64,000 nucleotides of DNA from Ignavibacteriales bacterium (GTDB lineage: Bacteria; Bacteroidota; Ignavibacteria; UBA10030; SZUA-254). The notes below the pieces were generated by a model. It did no database searches and was not told the origin of the DNA. It was given only the letters and a program-made list of their open reading frames with translations. The position numbers were made by a program, and so were the translations under genes. Location: positions 1 through 64,000 of the forward strand of contig JACRFD010000050.1 in the NCBI GenBank assembly GCA_016218025.1. The letters are read 5' to 3'. This document shows positions 52,201 to 58,673 of this stretch, in pieces; the first letter of the stretch is position 1, and the number at the start of each line of letters is the position of its first letter.

Positions 52201-52391
52201 GTAACCGATTGCTCCATATCAAGAGGACCAGCGCCGGAGTAATATGTTACCGTACTGCAAACGGGAATGGAGATATTGGGAAGTAAATCAACCGGAAGCT
52301 GCTGAAACGAAACAAATCCCAGCACCATTATTGTAATGGCAAAAAGGAATGTCGATATCGGATATCTAAGTGCGAGGCGAGTTAACCACAT
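49230..52391 (-). CDS. RND (AcrB/HAE1-like) efflux permease of the tripartite pump
   Basis: Inner-membrane RND transporter of 1053 residues. The proton-relay pair D398-D399 is in GRLVDDSIVELEAISRHYNHRKEGQTK, where the second helix-4 segment reads ELEAI instead of the usual VENVER. Porter domains (about 35-330 and 565-860), a docking domain and twelve helices are in order; FDPIIMFTVPLGIIGVFW-type helix sequences and GVTRLKPILMTSLATVLGLIPMAFG mark the C-terminal half. It lies between the adaptor (12 nt upstream) and TolC genes. The presence of all three parts argues for a working drug or solvent pump. Confidence 0.93.
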   Translation of the reverse strand: MWLTRLALRYPISTFLFAITIMVLGFVSFQQLPVDLLPNISIPVCSTVTYYSGAGPLDMEQSVTVIMERAVSSVNNVDYVQSTTREGLSQVRINFNWDANLDVSLVDIVQRVNRVLNQLPDGISQPMVLRFDITSLPVCNIAVSGDIDERDLYDLALNTIEPQIEHISGVASAQVLGGRIREIHVTLDRNRLQALQLPVQSVLTAVANSNLIIPSGDLKTGRFDYSLKTESRFNVIKPMEDVVIKTINGVPIRIKDVANVEDSYQEQSEIIRINGKPGLTLSVQKLASANTVEVVDNVLRTLPKLTGLPQNIQTSLSFDQSMYIRQTISGLQQEAMLGALFAILVILFFLRNMRGTLIILVAIPLSILLAFIWFRFGNSTLNIMTFGGLALAVGRLVDDSIVELEAISRHYNHRKEGQTKLQATLEAAKEVASPIFVSTLTTVIVFLPIVFLSGIAKLLFVPLTMTIAVALFGSFFVSRTVTPLMCLKYLPPEKLLDRSSTKLSDKIRVKSHDFIASLDTWYAKRLEWTLNHRKTIIISIVALAVLSLGLVKFIGTEFFPDQDEGQFQMQIKLPVGTRSEVTDQFIKQVEKLLQENVPEMQTMITDVGVPPSRGGGISFGRNAGSHAANIRVSLKSHQERKRSVSDIIKDIRPQFMQLPGATIFINPGGILRFLLNFGSSAPIDVEIRGYDLPTGSKLANDIASIVRSTPGATDVQVSRDENFPELRVKIDRDKAGILGINVAQISNTINTCINGSVASTFTDPVTGNQYNILVRLSEDYRSNIDDLKNIVLTTAGGQQVLLGNLATIEKANVSVQIDRKYQQRIVDVTANVSGRDLGSVASDIRAQVDKLSIPTGFEVKLGGNVEQQQKTFRDLLLAFGLAILLVYVVMASQFQSLLDPFIIMFTVPLGIIGVFWTLFLTGTTLSVTSFQGIIVMVGIVVSNGILLVDYTNHLRMRDVPLHDAVIKAGVTRLKPILMTSLATVLGLIPMAFGVGGEQTQAPLAIAVVGGLTVSTVLTLFLIPTLYIVFEERFKREMKSEMDLVNEKPAEEKL

Positions 52392-52403
52392 ATAGTTTTA
52401 ATA

Positions 52404-53462
52404 TTATTGTTGTATGATTACCGGACCGCCGTCTTTTACAAACTGTTGACCTGTTGTGATTACGTTTTCACTTCCATCAAGTCCCGATAAAATTTCGGTG
52501 CGGGTATTTTGTTCTACTCCCGGATTAATACCTATTCGTTTTGCTATTTTATCGTTGACGACGAACAGAAAAAATCCTTTGGAATCTCTCATGATTGCCT
52601 GCGTTGGTACCGTGATGGCTTTATTCCGCTCTCCTACAATTATGGTTACATTGGCAAACATACCGGGTTTCAACATGTGTTCTGGGTTTGGAATATCAAC
52701 TTCTACTGCCATTGTTCGCGTTGAAAGATCAACAGCTTCGCTTATTCGGGTGATGCTTCCATGAAATTCTTTTCCGGGAAAAGCATCAACGGTTACTAAA
52801 GCTTTTTTGCCAATCCTGGCAAGAGGAATATCTTTTTCAAGCACGTTGACAATAATTTTCATTGCATTCAGATCCATCAACGTAAATAACGTAGCGTTAT
52901 TGGATGTAACAAGTGCACCTGGATCGAGAAAACGTTTAGTTATAAAGCCGGAGAATGGCGCAGTGATTCTAGCATAATCGAGGCGGATTCTCGCAGCTTC
53001 AAAATTTGCACCGGCAACTTTCATGGCAGCATCTGCATTATCGAGATCCTGTTTGGCAATAAGATTTTGTTCCGACAAATCTTTATTGCGCTGATATGTA
53101 AGTTTTGCATTTTGATAAGTTGCCGACATTTGTTGAAACTGCTGATAAATTTCCGTTGTATCTATCTGAGCCAGCAATTGTCCCCGTTGAACATAAGTCC
53201 CCATGTCCGCATAAATTTTTTCAAGATTACCGCTCACTTTGGAAAAAATACTTGCCTGTTGAATTGGTGTAACGTCTCCGGTAAATTTCAATGCATTAAT
53301 GATCGTTTCACGATGTGGAGTTTCAACCTTGACAAGCGGGTTGGGTTGTTTGCGTTGTTCTGCAGACCCCGAGGCGTTTATTATCTTTAGAACAACAATT
53401 GCAACAATGGCTAATATTACAATTGCAAGAATTACTTTGTTTTTATTCTTCATTGGAATCAT
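52404..53462 (-). CDS. RND efflux periplasmic adaptor of the tripartite pump
   Basis: Membrane-fusion protein of 352 residues with an N-terminal anchor (about 8-29). The lipoyl halves (KVSGNLEKIYADMGTYVQRGQLLAQID, about 75-100, and ITAPFSGFITKRFLDPGALV, about 165-185) flank a helical hairpin (about 105-155; YQQFQQMSATYQNAKLTYQRNKDLSEQNLIAKQDLDNADAAM). A beta-barrel and a C-terminal membrane-proximal domain follow (ALVTVDAFPGKEFHGSITRI). It is first in the adaptor-permease-TolC operon. A second in-frame ATG three codons in (MKNKNK) is an alternative start. Confidence 0.92.
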   Translation of the reverse strand: MIPMKNKNKVILAIVILAIVAIVVLKIINASGSAEQRKQPNPLVKVETPHRETIINALKFTGDVTPIQQASIFSKVSGNLEKIYADMGTYVQRGQLLAQIDTTEIYQQFQQMSATYQNAKLTYQRNKDLSEQNLIAKQDLDNADAAMKVAGANFEAARIRLDYARITAPFSGFITKRFLDPGALVTSNNATLFTLMDLNAMKIIVNVLEKDIPLARIGKKALVTVDAFPGKEFHGSITRISEAVDLSTRTMAVEVDIPNPEHMLKPGMFANVTIIVGERNKAITVPTQAIMRDSKGFFLFVVNDKIAKRIGINPGVEQNTRTEILSGLDGSENVITTGQQFVKDGGPVIIQQ

Positions 53463-53507
53463 ATTTAATATTACACAGTAAGAACTATTTATTCAACCGG
53501 GTGAGAT

Positions 53508-53515
53508 CAAATATA
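53508..53515 (-). promoter_or_regulatory. Possible -7 element for the tripartite pump operon
   Basis: On the minus strand TATATTTG exactly matches TAnnTTTG, 46 nt before the adaptor start. No TTG is found 19-21 nt further upstream, so support is partial. Confidence 0.3.
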
Positions 53516-53621
53516 ATGAAATTCTTTTACTTCTTGAAAAGATGTAGAATTCAAATGGCGAGATTTTAGAGTTTTTTACTGGATTTCAAGATTAATATTA
53601 TAGCGAAGGAAATAAATTGAA

Positions 53622-53676
53622 AGAGAGCCGGATTAAGTATTTTTACCCAAACGCATTTTTTTTAGCACGGCTCTCT
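53622..53676 (-). terminator. Long-loop hairpin after the NmrA-like gene
   Basis: AGAGAGCCG (53622-53630) and CGGCTCTCT (53668-53676) form a perfect 9-bp stem with a 37-nt AT-rich loop, downstream of the minus-strand gene ending at 53696. T-rich sequence follows the stem on that strand. Confidence 0.45.
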
Positions 53677-53695
53677 TCCTTAAGAACAGATTATG

Positions 53696-54586
53696 TTACT
53701 TTGTCTTGTTATACAGATAAGCAAATGTTTTCGCGAACTCCTCGATGCTTGTGGGGGTCGTGTTTTGCGGTGTTCTTTTTGCCTCTGCCAGCACTTTTCC
53801 TTCATTCATCGATTTGATAAACGTGTTCATATTTTCTGCCATGCTCGGCGAGGCGCCCATGCCGACCATCGCTTTTGTAAACTCATCAAAAGAAAACTCA
53901 ATATATTTTAAATCCTGTTTCCCTATTTCGTTGCCGAAAATTCTTGCAACATCCGAATAAGTCAGATCGCGCTGCCCGAGTAAATACTGAATACTCTTTC
54001 CGGAAAAATCCAGAGAAGACAATCTTTTTGCTGCATATTCAGCTATATCTTTCGCAGCGATCATATTCATTCTGAGGTCTGACTTAATTGGCGAACCCAT
54101 TATCCCCATCTTTTTAATTATTTCAATCATAGAAAAAGAGTTTTCCATGAAATAAGTGGGTCGCAGATGAAGCACGTTCAAACCGGGAATTGAATTGAAC
54201 TTTTGCTCCATATAACGTAATCCAAAAACAACACCCGATTCCTTCTCGAGGTGCGTTCCTACGCTGCTCAGCGAAACGACATATTTAACTCCTTCTTGTT
54301 TTACAGCTTCTGCCATAGCATCTGCATGTTTTGTTTGATGTTTATAAAAATCCGGCGCAGTAAAGTCCGGAGGTATCATTGCATATACAGCGTCGGCTCC
54401 GCGAAATGCTTCCGTCAACAATTTTATATCCGAAGTTTCACCCACAAACAGTTCGGCACCTTTTGAAACCAGATCTTTAGCTTTTTCCTGATTGCGGCTT
54501 ATAATTCTAACTCTCTTTCCGGTGTTTAACAAAGCTGTCGCAATCGGTCTTCCGGTATTTCCTGTGGCTCCTGTTATTACATACAT
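53696..54586 (-). CDS. NmrA-like NAD(P)H-binding reductase (atypical SDR)
   Basis: Rossmann-fold protein of 296 residues. The NAD(P)-binding motif is VITGATGNTGRPIATALLNTGKRVRIISRNQEKAKDLV (about 3-40). The mid-part YVVSLSSVGTHLEKESGVVFGLRYMEQKFNSIPGLNVLHLRPTYFMENSF is typical of NmrA/quinone-oxidoreductase-like proteins that lack the classical YxxxK pair. Members act as redox sensors or quinone reductases. It is monocistronic and ends before a long-loop hairpin. No signal peptide. Confidence 0.88.
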   Translation of the reverse strand: MYVITGATGNTGRPIATALLNTGKRVRIISRNQEKAKDLVSKGAELFVGETSDIKLLTEAFRGADAVYAMIPPDFTAPDFYKHQTKHADAMAEAVKQEGVKYVVSLSSVGTHLEKESGVVFGLRYMEQKFNSIPGLNVLHLRPTYFMENSFSMIEIIKKMGIMGSPIKSDLRMNMIAAKDIAEYAAKRLSSLDFSGKSIQYLLGQRDLTYSDVARIFGNEIGKQDLKYIEFSFDEFTKAMVGMGASPSMAENMNTFIKSMNEGKVLAEAKRTPQNTTPTSIEEFAKTFAYLYNKTK

Positions 54587-54700
54587 AATTATATCTCCAA
54601 AAAATATTTTGTAATCATTTATTTATAAAGAGAATATTGTTCTCAATATATATAACAAATCTCACGGTGAACTTCGTTCATCTAAAATGAAGCCGGGAAA

Positions 54701-54725
54701 TAAAAAACCCCGAATATTATCGGGG
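54701..54725 (-). terminator. Terminator of the Spy-like gene
   Basis: On the minus strand CCCCGA, a 6-nt loop, TCGGGG (54725-54708) is followed by TTTTTT (54707-54702). It lies about 30 nt after the stop of the gene ending at 54757. Confidence 0.75.
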
Positions 54726-54756
54726 TAATTAATTAATTTATTTTAAATATATATAT

Positions 54757-55257
54757 TTATCTGAATCTACTCTCACGATCACAGCCTCTGTGAGCCCGCC
54801 CCCTCATCGGTCTGCCCCAATCTTCCTTCATTCCTTTTCCATTACCTTTTCCGGCTCCGAATTTCATCGGATGGTCTTTCCATAATTTTTGCTGTTCGGG
54901 GGTCAATATTTTATTCACCGAAAACCAGAAGTCAAGATGATTCAATTTCATTTCGTTTTGCAATTTAGAAATCTCACCCATTTTAGATTCGATTTTTGAT
55001 TTGTTCGGTGTATCTTCATTCGTCAGATCCTGCAAATCAATTCTCATAGTTTGAACTTTCGACCGTAAATCTATTTGCTTTTTCTGCAAATCAGATTTAA
55101 ACGATTTAAATTGTTTTTCCTGATCAGGTTTTAAATCTAATTTCTCGATCATCAAACCATGTCCCATTCCCGTACCCGGGTAATCATCATCCATCAATCT
55201 GGGTTGGGCAACCACAAAAGAAGCTGCCAGCATTAATAAAATCATTAATTGTTTCAT
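54757..55257 (-). CDS. Spy/CpxP-like periplasmic protein (LTxxQ)
   Basis: Predicted periplasmic helical protein of 166 residues with a signal peptide (about 1-17). LDLKPDQEKQFKSFKSDLQKKQIDLRSKVQTMRIDLQDL (about 40-78) and ILTPEQQKLWKDHPMKFG (about 112-129) match the LTxxQ-type zinc-resistance/Spy/CpxP family; the second is an exact LTPEQQ. Such proteins act as envelope chaperones or metal-stress sensors. The C-terminus (KEDWGRPMRGRAHRGCDRESRFR) is strongly basic. It is monocistronic with its own terminator. Confidence 0.8.
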   Translation of the reverse strand: MKQLMILLMLAASFVVAQPRLMDDDYPGTGMGHGLMIEKLDLKPDQEKQFKSFKSDLQKKQIDLRSKVQTMRIDLQDLTNEDTPNKSKIESKMGEISKLQNEMKLNHLDFWFSVNKILTPEQQKLWKDHPMKFGAGKGNGKGMKEDWGRPMRGRAHRGCDRESRFR

Positions 55258-55367
55258 ATTACTCTCCTTAAATCTTTAATAAGTTCTATTTGCAATGTTA
55301 GATTAGTGAATTTGTAAAAGGTTTAATTCTAATTTTGAATCTATTTTTTAAAACCAAAAAATATTCG

Positions 55368-55375
55368 TATCTTTG
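55368..55375 (+). promoter_or_regulatory. Bacteroidota-type -7 element upstream of typA
   Basis: TATCTTTG fits TAnnTTTG exactly. Transcription would begin near 55382, just before the leader hairpin. The -33 TTG is not clear at the expected distance, so this is a partial match. Confidence 0.4.
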
Positions 55376-55389
55376 ATATGCAAAACGCA

Positions 55390-55420
55390 GCCTCAAGCGT
55401 AAATCACTTGAGGCATTTTT
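55390..55420 (+). terminator. Leader hairpin with T-run before typA (attenuator candidate)
   Basis: Perfect 8-bp stem GCCTCAAG (55390-55397) and CTTGAGGC (55407-55414) with a 9-nt loop, followed by ATTTTTA. No plus-strand gene lies upstream to need a terminator, so it sits in the likely typA leader (55258-55502), which holds no reading frame. Confidence 0.5.
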
Positions 55421-55502
55421 ATTCTTGAGCCGTTACATTAGAAAGCGGTTCAAAATATAGTTATTCCTTATAAAATCAGAAAATAATATCATACGGCATT
55501 TA

Positions 55503-57365
55503 ATGAAATTAAGAAACGAAATCAGAAATATAGCGATTATTGCACACGTTGATCATGGAAAAACCACTCTTGTCGACCACATGTTGAGGCAAACTGGTAC
55601 CTTCCGCGCAAATCAAGAAGTTGTTAAGCGGGTGATGGATTCAAACGAATTAGAGCGGGAAAAGGGAATTACAATTCTTGCAAAAAATACGGCGGTTTTT
55701 TATAACTATGTCGATTTACCGGGTGAAGAAAAAACGGTAAAAATTAATATCGTTGATACTCCCGGACACACAGACTTTGCCGGTGAAGTTGAGAGAACTT
55801 TAAAAATGGTAGAAGGTGTTCTTTTGCTTGTTGATGCGGCAGAGGGACCTTTGCCCGGAACGAAATTCGTTTTGAAAAAATCACTCGATCTGCATTTACA
55901 GCCAATTGTAGTAATAAATAAAATAGACAGAAAAGATGCTCGCGCTCACGAAGTTTTGGATGAAGTGTTCGAATTATTTCTCTCGCTCGGCGCCAATAAT
56001 CAACAACTTGATTTTCCAATAATCTATGCAATCGCAAAACAAGGAATAGCAAAAAACGAACTTAACGAAGAGGGGTCAAGTCTGGCTCCATTATTCGATG
56101 CTATCGTAAATAAAATTCCACCGCCTGCCGGAAATCTCGATACATCTTTCAAAATGTTGGTTACCACAATCGATTATAATGATTACTTGGGTCGTCTCGG
56201 CATAGGAAGAATTGAACAGGGTACAATTCGCCTCGGTGGTCCAATGAAAATAGTAAGAAGAGATGGAGTTATCGAGGATGCGCGTGTTACAAAAATTTAT
56301 ACGTTTGCCGGATTGAAGCGGGTAGAAGTTGAAGAAGCGCATGCGGGCGATATCATAGCAATTGCCGGAATGGAAGACGTTGATATTGGAGAAACAATCG
56401 CAGATGCCGCCGATCCTTCACCGTTACCTTTTGTAGCAATTGAAGAGCCAACCCTTTCAATGAATTTTGTTGTCAACAATTCTCCGTTGGCAGGTCAGGA
56501 AGGAAAATATGTCACCACACGAAATTTGGGTGAACGGCTTGCGCGTGAACTCCGTTCCAATGTAAGCTTGCGTGTTGAACTTACCGATAATCCCGATACA
56601 TTTAAAGTTAGCGGACGCGGAGAACTTCATCTTGCTATTCTTATAGAAACTATGCGCCGCGAAGGATTTGAATTCCAGGTTTCTGCCCCGGAAGTAATCT
56701 ACAAACGAATTGACGATGTATTGTGCGAACCAATGGAGCATGTTATTATAGATGTGCCCGATGGATTTGTCGGCATTATAATTGAAAACCTCGGCTCGCG
56801 AAAAGGTGTGATGAAAAACCTTTTGCAAATGCAGGGAAATTCACGTGTTGAATTTCTGGTGCCAGCTCGCGGTTTATTAGGTTTCCGCTCTGAATTCATG
56901 ACCGACACAAAGGGAACGGGCATTCTTCACCACAACTTTCACGGTTACGAACCGTTCAAAGGTGAAATCTCCACACGCCATAAAGGAGCGATAGTTCAGC
57001 TCGAAGACGGCATGGCAACAGGTTACGCTATGTGGAAACTTCAGGAAAGAATCAGATTTTTTATCGAGCCCGGAGTTCGTGTTTATAAAGGAATGATTGT
57101 CGGCGAAAACGCCCGCGAAGAAGATGTAATTGTGAATGTTTGTAAAACTAAGCAGCTCACAAATATGCGCGCAAGCGGCGCCGACGAAGCAATACGCCTT
57201 GAGCCACCACATATTCATACACTGGAACAGGCTATTGAGTGGATTTCTAATGATGAATATATTGAAGTAACTCCAAAGTCTCTTCGTCTGAGAAAAAAAT
57301 ATCTCGATCATAACGAGCGGCTGCGTATGTCGAAGAAAAAAGCTGAATTAATTGATCTGGAGTAA
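55503..57365 (+). CDS. typA: Ribosome-associated GTPase TypA/BipA
   Basis: Translational GTPase of 620 residues, close to the usual length. G1 is AHVDHGKTT (14-22), switch I includes LEREKGITI, G3 is DTPGHTDF and G4 is NKIDR. An EF-G-like domain 2 (about 205-290), domain 3 (ETPTLSMNF-like EEPTLSMNFVVNNSPLAG), domain 5 and the BipA-specific C-terminal domain (about 490-610; RASGADEAIRLEPPHIHTLEQAIEWI) are all present. BipA assists 50S assembly and growth at low temperature or under stress. The gene has a long leader with a hairpin. Confidence 0.96.
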   Translation: MKLRNEIRNIAIIAHVDHGKTTLVDHMLRQTGTFRANQEVVKRVMDSNELEREKGITILAKNTAVFYNYVDLPGEEKTVKINIVDTPGHTDFAGEVERTLKMVEGVLLLVDAAEGPLPGTKFVLKKSLDLHLQPIVVINKIDRKDARAHEVLDEVFELFLSLGANNQQLDFPIIYAIAKQGIAKNELNEEGSSLAPLFDAIVNKIPPPAGNLDTSFKMLVTTIDYNDYLGRLGIGRIEQGTIRLGGPMKIVRRDGVIEDARVTKIYTFAGLKRVEVEEAHAGDIIAIAGMEDVDIGETIADAADPSPLPFVAIEEPTLSMNFVVNNSPLAGQEGKYVTTRNLGERLARELRSNVSLRVELTDNPDTFKVSGRGELHLAILIETMRREGFEFQVSAPEVIYKRIDDVLCEPMEHVIIDVPDGFVGIIIENLGSRKGVMKNLLQMQGNSRVEFLVPARGLLGFRSEFMTDTKGTGILHHNFHGYEPFKGEISTRHKGAIVQLEDGMATGYAMWKLQERIRFFIEPGVRVYKGMIVGENAREEDVIVNVCKTKQLTNMRASGADEAIRLEPPHIHTLEQAIEWISNDEYIEVTPKSLRLRKKYLDHNERLRMSKKKAELIDLE

Positions 57366-57398
57366 AATCAATTAAAGAATAACAATGCGAAATTAAAA

Positions 57399-57427
57399 CA
57401 TCAATCCAACACTCCATTGATCCATCT
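57399..57427. repeat. CTCCA-rich low-complexity word flanking the aminotransferase gene
   Basis: AACACTCCATTGATCCAT lies just before the start codon. A related word, AACACTCCATCGCTCCATTA, lies just after the stop (about 58649-58668). The pair looks like degenerate copies of a short dispersed sequence. Confidence 0.4.
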
Positions 57428-57430
57428 TGC

Positions 57431-58642
57431 ATGACCTTCTCTGAGCGAACCAACTGGCACCGGCAACAAAATAAACTCACCGAGCTTCTTGGTTCACTGC
57501 GTAATAGCGGAAGAGATATTTTAGATCTAACCGTTTCCAATCCAACCGAATGTGGTTTCGTCTATCCTGAAAAAGAGATTTTATCTTCTTTTGAAAACCA
57601 CTTATCGATGGCATACGATCCTAACCCCCGGGGACTTCTTAGTGCCCGCCAATCCGTTTCCGAATATTATAAGCAAAAAAATATTACTGTTGATCCTTCG
57701 AATATATTTCTAACAGCAAGCACAAGTGAGGCATATTCAATTCTATTCAAATTATTGTGCAACGCGGGCGATTCAGTTCTTGTTCCAAAACCTTCTTATC
57801 CTCTCTTCGAATATCTTGCTCAAATAAACGACGTTGGACTTCAACATTACGATCTTCTATACGACGGCGAATGGCGTGTTGATATTGAATCATTTGCGCC
57901 AAAGGCGCATCAGTCTCCGGCTGAAAATAATTCTAAGATTGGAAAGATCAAAGCTATTGTGATTGTCAATCCTCATAATCCGACAGGAATGTTTCTGAAG
58001 AATGATGAGTACAGTGCGATAAAAGAATTTGCTCGACAGCATAATCTGGCAATAATTGTGGATGAAGTTTTTGTCGATTATGCTTTTGAAGATGATGAAA
58101 ACAGAATCTCATCAACAGCAAGTGAAGCTGATGTGTTGACGTTTACTTTAAACGGCATTTCTAAGATGATCGGATTGCCGCAGATGAAGTTGGGTTGGTT
58201 AGTTGTCAGTGGTCAGTTGTCATTTGTCAATGAAGCAATCGAGAGATTACAGATCATTTGCGATACGTTCCTTTCTGTGAATACTCCGGTTCAGGTTGCG
58301 CTACCCAAATTGTTGACCGTTGGAAAAAATATTCAGAGCCAAATCCTTAAACGTGTTAAATCAAACTACAACACACTACTCACCACTCACAACTCACTAC
58401 TCAATACTCCCTGCTCTCCGCTCTTAGCTAACGGCGGCTGGTACGGCATCATCCGCGTTCCCCGCATAAAATCAAATGAAGAGTGGGCTTTGCAACTGCT
58501 TGAAAAGAAATGTGTTTACGTCTATCCCGGATATTTCTTCGACTTCGTAGATGAGGGATATCTTGTTGTTAGCTTGTTGGTGGAAAATTCTATTTTTCAG
58601 AAGGCGGTAAGTGGGATTGTGGAGTACGTCTCCACCGCCTAA
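57431..58642 (+). CDS. PLP-dependent aminotransferase (class I/II)
   Basis: Fold-type I aminotransferase of 403 residues. It contains the substrate/cofactor blocks DPNPRGLLSARQSVSEYY (63-80), NPHNPTG (180-186), DEVF (211-214) and the Schiff-base lysine K245 in LNGISKMIGLPQMKLGW. It likely uses an amino acid and a 2-oxo acid, but the substrate is not evident. Two odd patches are LVVSGQLSFVNEA and NYNTLLTTHNSLLNTPCSPLLANGGW: their DNA is low-complexity (58201-58232 and 58364-58423) yet read in frame. The gene starts 65 nt after typA and may be co-transcribed with it. Confidence 0.85.
   Translation: MTFSERTNWHRQQNKLTELLGSLRNSGRDILDLTVSNPTECGFVYPEKEILSSFENHLSMAYDPNPRGLLSARQSVSEYYKQKNITVDPSNIFLTASTSEAYSILFKLLCNAGDSVLVPKPSYPLFEYLAQINDVGLQHYDLLYDGEWRVDIESFAPKAHQSPAENNSKIGKIKAIVIVNPHNPTGMFLKNDEYSAIKEFARQHNLAIIVDEVFVDYAFEDDENRISSTASEADVLTFTLNGISKMIGLPQMKLGWLVVSGQLSFVNEAIERLQIICDTFLSVNTPVQVALPKLLTVGKNIQSQILKRVKSNYNTLLTTHNSLLNTPCSPLLANGGWYGIIRVPRIKSNEEWALQLLEKKCVYVYPGYFFDFVDEGYLVVSLLVENSIFQKAVSGIVEYVSTA
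58201..58423. repeat. Low-complexity patches inside the aminotransferase gene
   Basis: Bases 58201-58232 are built of TTGTCA/GGTCAG words and 58364-58423 of CACTAC/CTCAC words. Both are unlike the surrounding coding DNA but keep the frame. Confidence 0.45.
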
Positions 58643-58673
58643 CCAATCAACACTCCATCGCTCCATTAATCCA

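Noticed and set aside
1249..52391. The two RND permeases as a recent duplication
   Set aside because: They share architecture but differ throughout, including the helix-4 context (GILVDDSIVVLENI versus GRLVDDSIVELEAI), and only one has a TolC partner.
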